Part shown: piece after piece, positions 1 to 10,577 of the stretch
Numbering within the stretch: position 1 is the stretch's first letter
How the letters are laid out: every line of letters starts with the position of its first letter
DNA from: Cladorrhinum sp. PSN259
Lineage: Eukaryota; Ascomycota; Sordariomycetes; Sordariales; Podosporaceae
Assembly: GCA_033725935.1 (NCBI GenBank)
Contig: MU867129.1
Location: forward strand, 62,001 to 126,000
Length of the DNA stretch: 64,000 bases
Direction of reading: 5' to 3'
Program-made: the position numbers and the translations under genes
Notes under the pieces: model-generated
Told to the model about the DNA's origin: nothing
Seen by the model: the letters and a program-made list of their open reading frames with translations, nothing else
Databases searched by the model: none

Positions 1-1653
1 CCCCGGATCAATGTGCTCCCACCTCCCTATTGCCAGGAGTGCAACGCCCAGGCTGTAGAGCGTAACGTTTCGGACCCCGTATTTGTATTGGGCATCTTGG
101 AGTTCGTTGGGCGTCGGCGCCGTCTCGACGTCCATTAAGGCGCCTTGGTTACTGCTTTTGTTGACGGCGCGTAGTTCGCTGCTGAAATGCAGTGTCGAGA
201 TGAGATCCTCGTTGTTGTCTTGTTGGCGGAGGAAAGCGAGATCTTGGATGGTCCAGAGGTCGTTGAGCCAGGGTGTTGAGGCGAATTTGAGAACTGCAGA
301 TGCAAGTGAGAGGGCGAGGCGTAACTGTGTGACTATTGAGACTGTGTGGTGGACTGGTTGTGCAAGAACCTTGGATATAGGAACGACGGCATTGTCTAGA
401 TCTGGGAGCGGACTGAGGGGATAGAGCCAGTGGCGGAAGCTGCAGTTGTCGATGTGGCCGAAGCATGCCCTAGGACACTGAGCGTAGCACCTTTGAGAGA
501 GTTCAGGGCAGAAGTGGCCCGATAGAGCAAGGATAGCGTTTTTGGAATCGGGCGTAACTAGTGCATTTTGGGAACTGGTGTCGTCTGGCACGTCTTCAAG
601 TTGGGAGTCATCTGTGGGGTCCAGGAATCTAACCTTCCGCCGTTTTCTAGGGTGACTCGGTTCGGTGGTGTGAGATTGTGGTGTCAACAAGCCGTTGTCT
701 GTCCAAGCGATTGAGTCTAGTGACCTGGACCGTACTTGCAATCGCATCAGGGCCGTGTGAAGGAGTGCCTGGTTAAGCAAATGCCCTTCGTAACAGAGAA
801 TCGCAACCTCCATCCGGACTTCGTCTTCGGCCCTAGCATCAAGGAACAGCCGTACAGAGTGTCGGAGATCCTCTGTTGCTGTGCTTGACCAGGTCTGTTG
901 CAGTGCCTCGTGCAGAGCAATGGAGGCACGCCGTATCACGCCGAATGCCCCGAACTCTACTGACAGCTGTGCACGCTTCTCACAGTTCTCTTTACCAGCA
1001 GTTTGACCTGTGCAGGGCTGGGGCTGTTGAAGGTTGCTGATTTGTTTCCGAAGACGTCTTAGGCTATCGTTGGACTTTTCAAGACGCGTGATCTTGCTTT
1101 CGAAGTTCTCCTTTTCAAATGCAATTTTCACACGCTTTCTCAGTTTCTTGATCGCTTCCTTCATTGGCTTGGCACGAAGGTGATCGTCCTTGAGAAAATC
1201 TTAGCCAAACCTGGACTATTGTAAAGAAGACGGGCATATCGGCGGGGGAGCACTCACCTTCTCATGTTCTGCGGTCAGTATGTCGAAACAACCAAGACCA
1301 TTCTCCAATGATACCACCAGCTCCAAGATATCTTCGACTGTGTCCTTGAATGGCTCCATGCTTCTGCCCAGCTGCTTCTCCATATTTGCTTGCAGTTTTT
1401 CGGATCCCCATTCAAGATGTTTCGCATCTTTCATCATCTCCTTGACCAAGACTTGGTCCTGCACGACCAAGCGCAACATGAGTTCCGTCTCATTGAGAAA
1501 ATAGTCCCGCTGTACGCCTAAAAGCTTTCGTATTCGTTCGACTTGCGCGGAGTAGTGGCAGAAGATCTTGAATTTAGATCGCAACGATCTGTAACCTTTG
1601 ATACCCGAGATGATCAGCGGTACGATGCCGAGTGCTAAGGAGACGGGCTCCAT
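1..1653 (-). CDS. DUF7580-domain protein, 3' end cut by window edge
   Basis: Two exons, 1653-1258 and 1188-1, are joined in phase 0 (donor AAG|GTGAGT, acceptor CTCAAG). Together they give 528 codons with no stop, so the gene runs off the left edge. The N-terminus (MEPVSLALGIVPLIISGIKG) is the hydrophobic start typical of fungal DUF7580 proteins. A charged coiled region, 'HSVRLFLDA' and near the edge 'STPWLNDLW' and 'SLGVALLAIG' are further family-like blocks; the last lies in the kinase-like C-terminal part. Family members are usually 550-600 residues, so only the last few dozen are missing. No function is established; such genes are numerous and variable in moulds and often lie near NLR-like or heterokaryon-incompatibility genes. 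It is transcribed away from the C2H2/PHD gene, 334 bases upstream. The family call is from memory of motifs; the gene itself is well supported by the spliced open frame. Confidence 0.8.
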
Positions 1654-1987
1654 TTTGGCAGTTCAGAGTGATGTTTTTTGGTGATTCTCATGCATGATCT
1701 TTCGAACATAAAAGAAGAGTGGACGCGTGTGGGGGAAGTCAGCCAGTCGAGCATGCCGAAAGAGGCACAGCACGTCGACAATACACCTTTCTCTGCATTG
1801 ACCCCGCAGATGACCCAACACAGCCCTCTCGGTAGGCGCTTTTGGCGCTGGTGAGCATTCGTTGATATTATTGGTAGTCTCAACAGGCCAGCCGCTTCTG
1901 CCCCCGCCACCGACCTCGCACCTGCATCCTTCTTTTCTCCCAACATCCAAGTCCATCATCCGCTTCGGCCTCTCGGAAGCCATCAAT
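1654..1987. promoter_or_regulatory. Shared divergent upstream region
   Basis: This 334-base gap separates two divergently transcribed genes, DUF7580 on minus and C2H2/PHD on plus. The plus side is C-rich with CT runs, as in fungal 5' leaders. I see no clear TATA box, and the short ORFs here have no coding character. Confidence 0.4.
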
Positions 1988-4900
1988 ATGGCGTCTCTCC
2001 TCAGACTCGACGATCGACATGATCCTGTTGCAACCATACAACAATGGCAGCTTCGGCAACACAACGTGCAAGTTGAAGCTGTCGGGCACAGTCAAATTGC
2101 TAACCTCTGCCAGAGCCTGCTGGAACTCTTCAGGGAGATCTCACTCAATTTGGACATTAACGACAAGGTTCCCAGGTCGGTCCGAGTAGATTTGAACAGG
2201 AGTCGAAGCGCATTTGTACTATGGTGCGATGGTTACGGAATCGCCCAAGGTCATTTCGACGACACCTTTAGCAAGGCATCCAAGCTTCGACGTGTCGTGA
2301 CCAGAACTATGTGTCACATGGGGGAAGTTCTAACCGAACGTAGGTTTCCTTTTCATTGCCGCGTCTGTATTTGCAATATTATCACTGACCTTAAGATGAT
2401 GATAACCGACAGGGTTGGTACCTCATATCGACATATGGTCGGACAAGCTGCAGGACCTGTGTCTGCGCGTGCGATCGGCTCAAGAAGATGCTGGCCGAGG
2501 ACTTGAGGATGGCGCCAACAGCGAAAGTGACGATGAGTCTACCAGTGGAGCCTCTAGTGATGCGTCTTTTTCAGACGATGTAAACGAAATCGCCCAAGAT
2601 TTACGGACCGACACGCGTTGCCTGACAGGTCTTGGCCCTTTGCTAAGAAACCCCGTCTTTGATCCTGAGGATGAGAAAGACCCCGCCGCCTTGCCTACGT
2701 TCATCTGGAACCCAACCCAACCCTATGCCGACAAGATTCATAGTCGGTTTCCTCAAGCAGATCTAACTCTCATCAGCCACCTCGGGAACACCAATTATGA
2801 GCGATATCTGCGCTGCCAGGCAGCAAGAGACAGCTTGGAAGGTGGGAACACCTCTAAAGCGACAAGCCTTGAATTTGGAGCTGCTGGTACGCTTATATCT
2901 GGCTCCAAGTTCCATGATTCTGGCATTGGAACCTCCATAGCACCCACCGTCTCTTACGCAGAGACCGTGATGAGCTACAACAACAATGAGGGAAGATCAG
3001 TTAAGATTCCGCCCCTTCCCCAAGAAGCACGGGCAGGAGTCCCGTTTGACTGCGTGGCTTGCGGCCGCAAAGTTTCAATAAAGAACAGCTCGCAGTGGAA
3101 GTAAGTAGACCTAACGGCCTTTGACAGATTCGGAATTAACAACTTGTTATAGGCGACATATCTTCTCGGATCTTCAACCTTACGCCTGCCTAGATATGGC
3201 ATGTTCACACAGCACAAAAACGTTTGCCTCCCGAGAACAGTGGACGTCGCACCTGGCCTTGGATCATGACATGCATCCCAAATGGAACGCGATTCAATGC
3301 TCGCTGTGCGCCGAGGAGACTGGTCATGGAAAGACGGCCGTTACCCAGCATCTGGCTAGACATCTCGAAGAGATTTCCTTGTCGGCATTGCCTGCGGGCG
3401 TTGATTCGAATACAACCACTGAGAACGGCTCGGAAACGGGCGACGAGATCAGCGAGCGGTCTGATAGTGAGGGATTGACGAAAGACGCCACGGAAACGGG
3501 AAAGCAGGCAGTCGCTCAGCTACATCGAGGTAGTAGTCCAGAACCACGATCACCTGAAGAGCTCAAAATAAGCCCCCAATCTGGATCCCATTCATATGAA
3601 TCACGTCCGGAACCCGATAATACCAACTTCTTTGAAAGCCCTGGCAAACGAGTTGAGGACGAAAGAATTCCAAGTGCACCTGAAAATGAGGATGGACTTC
3701 AATTGGGAGATATCGAAGTCAACGAGCGGGGCCTTGCTTGGGCTTATTACAACGACCCTACCGTAGGACTCGATAGCACCATCAACTCACAATACACTTT
3801 CAGCATCCCGGCCAGCCTCAGTATTGACCCGCCAGCCACAGACCCCCCGGTCGACGACCAGGATGGCTCGAATGATCAGCGCATATTTGAGCCTCCCTTG
3901 TCCAGCCTAGAGCGCGTAGATAGCCTACCGCCTCCTACCACTGTGTCTGATATATCGGAGATTCCCCTTTTACAGTATATTGCCAGACCGAGCAGCCCGA
4001 CCTTGGATCTGATGGTGCTGACGGACCCCGGGCCTACACTCTTCGCTGACTCACCATGGATGGCGGAAGACTCGGAGTCGCTCGACGATATCCTAAACTT
4101 ACCATCATTCAGTGATACTATACCGAGAGAAGAACAAAAAGAGCGCCGGCCCGAGCTTCTCCAAGATCCGCCGTCTATTTTGGACATGAATCCAGACGTT
4201 CCAGTTTCAATCCGTCACTCTATCGAGCTTCCGGGGCATGGCCATCCACCTGCTCCCCATCATACATCCAATCAACAGTGGGCACCGACCCCAGTTCCAC
4301 CACTGAGGCTTCCTCCAATACGATTACATCCATCTCCAAGTGCTCTCCAATCTTCCCCCATGACCACTCGCCATACAACCTCGGTTCCCGATGAAGGCTA
4401 TCAATCACACCCTCGTCTGGACAATCCGCTGTCTCAGGTGATCACAGAACCTCCTCTGGAAAAGCGACTCAATGAGAGCGAATTTGGATCTTCGCATAGA
4501 TTACTACCACCGATTGATTTCGCCCTTGCGCCAGCATCAGATCGCTGGGCCCGGATCCGCAAGGATGCCGTGGAGCGAGCTTCCCAGCGTGGACCTGCTA
4601 AACCTGCCAACTTCAACACCCCTAGCGTTCTTCAGCACGATCAGGATGATGACGATAATGAAGAGGAGAGTAAGTTCTCAAACCACATCTTAACTGGCAT
4701 GCTGTTATACAAGCGGAACTAATAATCTGTTAGCTATTGAATCCCGTGTTGCCCGTATCAAGGCTAGAGTCGCTGAATTGATTGGTAGTCAAGAAAATGA
4801 GAAGGCCGATGTTCACCCACCGCTTCCGCAAATTCAACGTTCACCGTCGCCGACGCCAATATACTTCCACCATTGGCAGCCTCCAGCCGCAGAGCCTGGA

Positions 4901-5672
4901 CCTCAATCCCAGTATCAGTCTTCTGGACGACATTCGAGCGCTGGAAAAAACCTGGGCCTGGTTACCGGCGACGTTGGTGATGAAGAAATGGAGAAGGCGG
5001 ATGTTCGCCCACCGCTTGCGCAAACTCGACGTTTACCGCCACCGACGCCAATATACTTCCACCATTGGCAGCCTCCAGCCGCAGAGCCTGGACCTCAATC
5101 CCAGTATAAGTCTTCTGGACGACATTCGAGCGCTGGAAAAATCCTTGACGTGGTTGCTGGCGACGCTGCTTATGAAGGTACAAACTCGGACCTGCCCGAG
5201 CTGAACCCTCATGACCGGAAAATGTACCCCGTAGGCCGGAATCTGTTTGATTCGCCTGCCAATCGGGACGTTGTTGAACATGAACCAAGTCTACCAACAC
5301 CAATCGACCTAAATGTTTCGGAACCGACTCTCAATGCAAAGCTTGGGAAGCCTGATGAGCCAGCACAAACTCGTCCTAAAGAGTCCGAGGATAGTAACTC
5401 TGTACCACCGAGGCAATATTGCATGTGCGGTCATGCGATCCCCTTTAGAGAGATGGCGAAATGTGACAGAATAGGGTGCGTGGTGAGCGAGTGGTTTCAC
5501 ATTGGGTGCCTAGAGTTTGTGGAAACCCCGCGAGGTAGGGTCTCTTTCTCCGCGTTTAGAGTGACCATGAGGGTTTGCCTACTAATCATTGTATCTATCC
5601 ATTATAGCAGGGCGGTACTGTTCAGGATGTGCGGACGAAGCGCGAGGAATGCGGCCGTCGCGGATTCCATAG
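1988..5672 (+). CDS. C2H2 zinc-finger and PHD-finger protein, 1139 aa
   Basis: Five exons, 1988-2339, 2413-3100, 3153-4669, 4734-5534 and 5611-5672, sum to 3420 bases and stay in frame across all four introns. The N-terminus is helical. Residues about 330-430 carry an atypical zinc-finger block beginning 'FDCVACGRK', followed across the intron by 'RHIFSDLQPYACLDMAC' and a third C/H pair ending in 'HLARHLEEI'. Fungal C2H2 proteins linked to STAND/NLR-type genes share this arrangement. A long Ser/Pro-rich disordered part follows, then a 64-residue tandem repeat. The last about 60 residues form a PHD finger of ING type (YCMCG..., CDRIGC, WFHIGC, YCSGC), completed only by splicing to the 62-base last exon. 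PHD fingers of this class usually read histone H3 methylation, so a nuclear chromatin-linked role is inferred. The start is the first ATG preceding the conserved-looking helical region. Confidence 0.82.
4799..5182 (+). repeat. In-frame 192-base tandem duplication inside the C2H2/PHD gene
   Basis: Two copies, 4799-4990 and 4991-5182, lie head to tail with an offset of exactly 192 bases (64 codons). A core of about 98 bases, from GACGCCAATATACTTCC onward, differs at one position. The flanks of each copy have diverged more. Each copy encodes a Pro-rich segment with the block PTPIYFHHWQPPAAEPG. The nearly identical core suggests a recent duplication or conversion. Confidence 0.9.
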
Positions 5673-6110
5673 TGAAAGCCGACTCGAGGTTTCGAACCTT
5701 TTCAGAATTTGTCATTACATGGGTACATACCTTTGCAGCGATAGACACTGTGGACTTGAGAACCTTTGCCACGAAATGTGGTCTTCAAGATGGACGAACT
5801 GAACCTTTTAGCTTGGGCCCTTGTCTACGCGTAGGTTTCCAGGCCCACGGCTCCAAAAATAAAATGCATCCGTTACCATCAATTTGGAATGGAAGTACAT
5901 CAGTTATCGAAATGTTGGACAATAAAACTCTTTATAACGGAGAAAGTGTGAGCCTAGTAGTCATCTAGAGATCATGTTGTTTCTACCTGTACTGGTTTTG
6001 ATAAACTTTATTATTGTTATAGATGATTGTAGTATTTGCACCTTATAAACATTCTCCTGAAAAAAATCTTACACGATAATCTCATCGGCATCTCTATCGA
6101 ATCAAAATCT
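5673..6110. other. Intergenic, convergent 3' ends
   Basis: AT-rich 3' flank of the C2H2/PHD gene and of the convergent ankyrin-like gene. An open frame continues past 5672 only if the 5535-5610 intron is retained. I see nothing else here. Confidence 0.4.
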
Positions 6111-7007
6111 TCACCTCCTATATTTGCCAAGGGCTGGTGGAACGTAACCCGCGGCTTTACCCGCCGGCGGCATCATCCTCCCCTTCATTTCCCTCCCTTC
6201 TTCACTCGACCAATACTCGGTCACCTTCTCAAAAACCTCAGGCGAGAGAACCTGCTTATTATACCCCTCTCCCCTCGTACTATTCTTATATAAAGGCATC
6301 AAGAGGGTGAACAAAATCCTGGCTTGGCTTTCGTCCCTCGGCGGTGCCTCGTTCGTGGCGCACACCAAGGCGGACGGATACCCGTGCGGCAGAGCAGAGT
6401 AATCCCTCTGGGCGCCGTAACTGAGCAGGAGCTCTACTAGTTTGTAATCACCCGCGCAGACGGCCGGCGAGAGGAAGGCGTCGGCGATGAGGGCTCTCGT
6501 CTCTGAAACTTTGCCCGGGAATCGGTCCCAGATTGGGTCGAGGACGATATCCGCGTGCGTGGCGTAGGAAGAACTGCCTTTCCGGATGATTTCTGCGTCC
6601 TTTGACGACCAGATTGGCGGCGATGCGGTGTTGATAGCAGAAGTATTGTTGGATGACGGCAATTCCCACTCAAGAATGGCCAGGAGCGAGTCCCAAAGGA
6701 ATTGTTCTTGGCCCTTTTTTGAGGGGTACAGAGGGTACGCCAGCGCGCGGGCCAAGATGTCGCGGACCAGGTGCGGGTGGTTTGAAAGCTTGTCTGAAGG
6801 TTGCAGGTTGAGGAGTCCGCGGGGGATGGAATCGGTGGCGCGTTTGAGAATGGTGTTTGATTTTGAGCACTGGAGAAGGGCGTCTTGCAGCTTAGTTCGG
6901 GACGCTCTGTTGGAGAGTCTCTTCGAGGGCGGCCTTGCGCGTTTTCTTATACCGGCGGCTCGCTTGTATCCTGGCCAGAGCGGGCAGGTAGGATCGTGAA
7001 GGCACAT
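6111..7007 (-). CDS. Hypothetical protein with ankyrin-like segment, 298 aa
   Basis: A single uninterrupted 298-codon frame starts at the ATG at 7007. The N-terminus is Cys/Arg/Lys-rich (MCLHDPTCPLWPGYKRAAG), with no signal peptide or membrane segment. The block 'FLSPAVCAGDYKLVELLLSYGAQRDYSALP' (residues about 185-215; given here only as a motif) resembles one ankyrin repeat: an AV..GD..LVELLLSYGA core followed by a proline turn. The rest is not recognisable. Orphan ankyrin-fragment proteins of this size are common in fungal accessory regions, which fits the location. It could be a truncated piece of a longer ankyrin protein. The length and balanced composition support a real gene; the function is unknown. 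Confidence 0.6.
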   Translation of the reverse strand: MCLHDPTCPLWPGYKRAAGIRKRARPPSKRLSNRASRTKLQDALLQCSKSNTILKRATDSIPRGLLNLQPSDKLSNHPHLVRDILARALAYPLYPSKKGQEQFLWDSLLAILEWELPSSNNTSAINTASPPIWSSKDAEIIRKGSSSYATHADIVLDPIWDRFPGKVSETRALIADAFLSPAVCAGDYKLVELLLSYGAQRDYSALPHGYPSALVCATNEAPPRDESQARILFTLLMPLYKNSTRGEGYNKQVLSPEVFEKVTEYWSSEEGREMKGRMMPPAGKAAGYVPPALGKYRR

Positions 7008-7160
7008 TTTTGCAGTATAGTTTTGAATAAAGATCTAAGTAATTGTTGCATGTTATTTATTTCTGAATAAAAGACAACCTGATTCTTCTGGCTTTTATAC
7101 CAATCTTTACTTGGGTCCTCTCGAGAATTTGTGGTGAAGGGGCAAGGGTAATGCCAAGAC

Positions 7161-7204
7161 CTGGTTGCCTGGGTTGCCTGGGCTGCCTGGAGCTGCCTGG
7201 AGAT
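7161..7204 (+). repeat. Short imperfect tandem repeat, (G)TTGCCTGGG-like, about 4-5 copies
   Basis: The word TGCCTGG recurs at 8-11-base spacing between 7166 and 7201. It lies in the otherwise empty 7008-7377 gap, between the ankyrin-like gene and the 3' end of the DUF6594 remnant. The rest of that gap has short C and A runs and nothing I can identify. Confidence 0.7.
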
Positions 7205-7377
7205 GGACTCAGGGGTTCGGCTGGGAATAAACAAACCCACAGTACAGTAACCCCAGCATCACATTTGTGTTGAAAAAAACCCCCCCAAAAAATGGTAAAT
7301 TCTTGAAATGACTAATCTATCCAGCGTATGCTATCGTGTTCTATCCACTCAACCTTTAAGATCGAAAAATTAGCTAA

Positions 7378-8145
7378 TTAGGAAGTGCCAGCATTTTGGC
7401 ATGAAGCTTCACAACTTGTCTCTCCCGTGGCTGTTGGAGGACCCGTCAAAAAGACCACGTTCACGGCAGCAAATCTGAGAGTAATAGTTAGCATTCGGGC
7501 TGCTGTCTGTACAGGAACTCAATAGGGCTGTTGTTCTTACGCTGCAGTAGCTGCAAATATCTCGACCCTCCTGGCGCTCGTCATTGTTGCCAAGGCAAAG
7601 GGAAAAATGGCAGACAAAGCAACGATTGCTCCAAGCTTCACCGTTTCATTCTTCAGCAGCCAGAGAACGATGGTTGACAGGAGTGGGAGGACGGAAGCCA
7701 CAACCGTTACCACGGTTTCGATGACAGCCGCAAGCCGGGATTCTCTGTACACAAAGATCCCCTGTCCCAGTCCGGATGACTCGGGATCCTAATGGGATAT
7801 TAGAAAGGTATCAGGGGAGAAAGGGTGGCAGAGTAGAGTCATGGATAACCGAGACCGAATAGATAAATGCATACTAGTACTTGCCTTGAATCTCTGTCCG
7901 TATAAACGGTGGTAAAAAGGAAAAAATGAGATTGTTGAACAGTCGAGATACCAAATCCGGATTGAGGCGCGGCTTGAAAGAAACGAGATCCTTTTCATGC
8001 TCAGGGTCCCAGGCACGACGGTCGAGGCCGCGGATGGGAAAGCCACCCATTCTCGGCCGCTCAAACCAGCTCCGAAGGAACTCCAGGTCCTGCTTGTTGG
8101 GCTCATCGAGCTTGGCGAGAAAGGACTGCGTGACCAGAGCCTCAT
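7378..8145 (-). pseudogene. DUF6594-domain remnant: N-terminus missing, frameshift
   Basis: Three coding blocks remain: 8145-7885, 7788-7541 and 7474-7378. The first has the family signature (ALVTQSFLAKLDEPN, then MGGFPIRGLDR). The second has the YRESRLAAV start of the membrane part with a hydrophobic hairpin and ends at 'ARRVEIFAATAA'. The third completes 'FAAVNVVFL' and stops. DUF6594 proteins normally have about 80 more N-terminal residues (a helical block resembling LLYLQAEL..LE), which I could not find in the 600 bases upstream. Within block 1 the frame breaks at a T run (minus strand 7926-7921). After it the family-like 'YHRLYGQRFK' appears in another frame, which then splices in phase 0 through a GC-AG intron. 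An assembly error in the homopolymer could explain the frameshift but not the missing N-terminus. Confidence 0.7.
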
Positions 8146-8810
8146 CTGCGTTGGGCAGCACAAGTCAGTTTTGGACACCGTGGAAGAAAAAACAACGGTC
8201 CTGATAGGGCCGCGGTCCGCCAAAAATCTTAACTGGCCAAGTGTCCTGTTGCGGATAAGGGACGTCTTACTATATCGTGTCAGCCAAGCGGTGAGCCTGC
8301 AGGAAAGACAGTCTTGGACTGCATGCTGCATGCTGCACATGGTGCAGAACTCAACAGGGTATCCAATTAGCTTGAGTGCTTGCTTGTCGAGGCGTCTTGA
8401 AAGGCTCAATGAGAATGCACAATTTCGCAGCCTGCTTCTTGTGTGTCCTAAGAATCTCTCTGCTGATATTGCATACGTATTTAGTTTGCATGATCTCTAA
8501 ATGTTATTTGTCCCGGAAAGGTATCATTTGATACCCAACTTTTGATCTCTACTCGGCTTGCTGAAGCTAAGAGAAACACTGGCAGCACATGATGCCACGA
8601 ATATCTGCAGAAACGGGGGGCAACCGAGGAATCCCTTCTCTATTACTTGATGAGTACTATGTACATAATGCCTCCAGTCGTTTCGACATTACGTCGGGTT
8701 CTTTCACTTTAATTTAAACTATCAGTACTTATTCCTTGGTTCGACGGGACACGTTTCGAAATTACCGCACACCACGACGCGAAACATTACATGCTACCGG
8801 GTACTTCACC
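8146..8810. other. Gap between DUF6594 remnant and retropepsin-like gene
   Basis: ORFs on both strands here are short or are continuations of wrong frames of the remnant. The sequence may contain decayed N-terminal DUF6594 sequence, but no motif is readable. Confidence 0.4.
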
Positions 8811-9824
8811 ATGGCTTCCGTCAGTCAGCCGCCTCCTTCACCGGAAGAGATTCTCCAAGTGCAAGCTTTTGAGTTGAAGATGAAGCACGCCAACCATTTA
8901 GGAGCATTTCTGAGTGATACTCCGTTGACTGTTCGGCACGGGTTAGTGAGCCAGATGCTGCGGGAGTAGTAGCAATAAGCGCAACGACAGGAGAGTCAGC
9001 GGCAGGGGCAACATGGTCAGGAGCGGCCCATGGAAAGACCAGAGGAACAGAAGAAAGATGAAACTCTAGTTGGAGCCATGACAGCCACGCAGGTGTGCAT
9101 CGTTCCTGTTGGATTAATTTCAAAAGGCACCTGTATCATCTAAGCTGACTTTCACCGTTTAGGCACACCACCATGACAGCTCCGATTCGGAACGCTATGT
9201 CAAATGGATTAGAATTCACTGGTCTGTCAATGGAGCCTTTCGGCTTGTTCAGATCAGACTCGACAGTGGTGCTCTTGGGATCAATGCAAACTTTGTGACC
9301 AGGGCCATGGTAACAGAGCACAGCTTCAAAGTCGCGACGGTTGAGCCGCAAACATTCGATGGGGCCATGGGTGAGAAGATGGCCTTGTCGGAGGCGGTCG
9401 AGGTCTTCTGGAGAGGTAATGACGACAAGACACGCATCACTCAATGCTTCGTCCTTCCAGAGTCATCCAAGATCAAATTGCCAATCTTTGGTCAGGACTT
9501 CATGAACGAGTACTCGAGTTTTCTATTTCAGGATAAACCGGCGGGCCAGCTCCAGTACCTTGCACAGAGCAAAAAGGATGTAAGCCGCTCATTTATCGCT
9601 ACTGAGTGAGAACTTGGGGGAAGCATTCGGCTAACCTGGCACAGAAGCTTGAACTGGCAGAAATCACGGCGGCGCGTCGTGAACAGGAAGCACAAGACGT
9701 GTTGGAAGCCCAGAGACGTGAGGCCTTTGAGAGAGAGAGGCGAGAAAGGCAGCAGAATGGTGCCCGTGAGGGCCGCTCCATCAGTCTGAGGAAGAGCAAC
9801 ATGGGGAGGAAGAGAAAGGATTAG
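8811..9824 (+). CDS. Retropepsin-like hypothetical protein with charged C-terminal coiled coil
   Basis: The best model has four exons: 8811-8941, 8996-9092, 9163-9579 and 9645-9824 (274 aa). The middle part reads LVQIRLDSGALGINANFV, a D-S/T-G-A aspartic-protease-like start. It continues with 'VEVFWRG', a hydrophobic strand and 'LPIFGQDFMNEY', the same order as in fungal retropepsin-like proteins (DTGA... then DVLLGRDFI). The last 60 residues are a Glu/Arg/Gln-rich helix ending in KRKD, a possible nuclear signal. The first intron, 8942-8995 (54 bases), is uncertain because its acceptor is a weak GAG. If it is not removed, the frame has three in-frame stops (TAG TAG then TAA), each one CpA-to-TpA change from Gln. 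The gene is therefore either intact with a weak intron or disabled. Similar genes occur as domesticated relics of retroelement gag-pol in fungi. Confidence 0.6.
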
Positions 9825-10577
9825 AGGTCAAGACGCGGTTGCCAAGTATACGAGGAGGTGATTATTTTTCTCTGATGGGCTCTATTTGAAAGAAATTCGC
9901 GTGTCATGTTTGTTTCCCCTTCAAATCTTTTGATTTCTTCGGCTCAATCTTGCTCGTTCCCCTGATCTGACATGGATGAAAAATTTCAAGAATTCACCCG
10001 CCAAATGGTTTCCCAGATGGTTGGCAACATACCATGTAGATGTCACTATCACGATAGAATTGGTGGTGAAAAAAAAACCACTACAACCGAAACGAATTTC
10101 GAGGGCAAAAAGCGTTGCATTTGATCTCGATGATAGCCTTGCAGCACCCCCTACCAGCCTCCCAGGGGAGCAGATTCACGTGGGGGTTCCTGCTGCAACG
10201 TTCCAGGTTAGGTGGCCAGGGTCCAGGAGCTTAAACCACTGGGCGGGGATCCGGTGCATTCCGTCACCGTAGGTGTCCGCGTATCTCACAAAAAACCTGA
10301 GAACAAACCAAACCACCACCACCACCCTCTTCTTCACTACCGCCATTCGTTTTACATAGGCATCTAGATACTGATTACTCTCATTAAAGACACTCGCTTT
10401 TTAGATTCAACTGCAGTCCAGTTCCCCGGTGACCAGCCGTCCCGCCAACCTTTCAAGATCGACAACGCATCACCTCTGCATCTCAGACATCGAGCCCGAC
10501 GATCAATACCTCACAGAAATGTCGCGACAGGGTCGATCGAGGAATGATTCTCCACAGTCAGCCGAGAAGAGCGGAAG
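9825..10577. other. Intergenic between the two retropepsin-like genes
   Basis: It contains an (ACC)n run at about 10311-10327 and C-rich leader-like sequence. The short ORFs at 9976 and 10429 have no recognisable content. The second overlaps the proposed start of the next gene in another frame. Confidence 0.4.

Noticed and set aside
1663..2064. Several minus frames upstream of the DUF7580 start
   Set aside because: Cys/Arg/Met-rich chance frames in the shared promoter; the DUF7580 start is clear at 1653.
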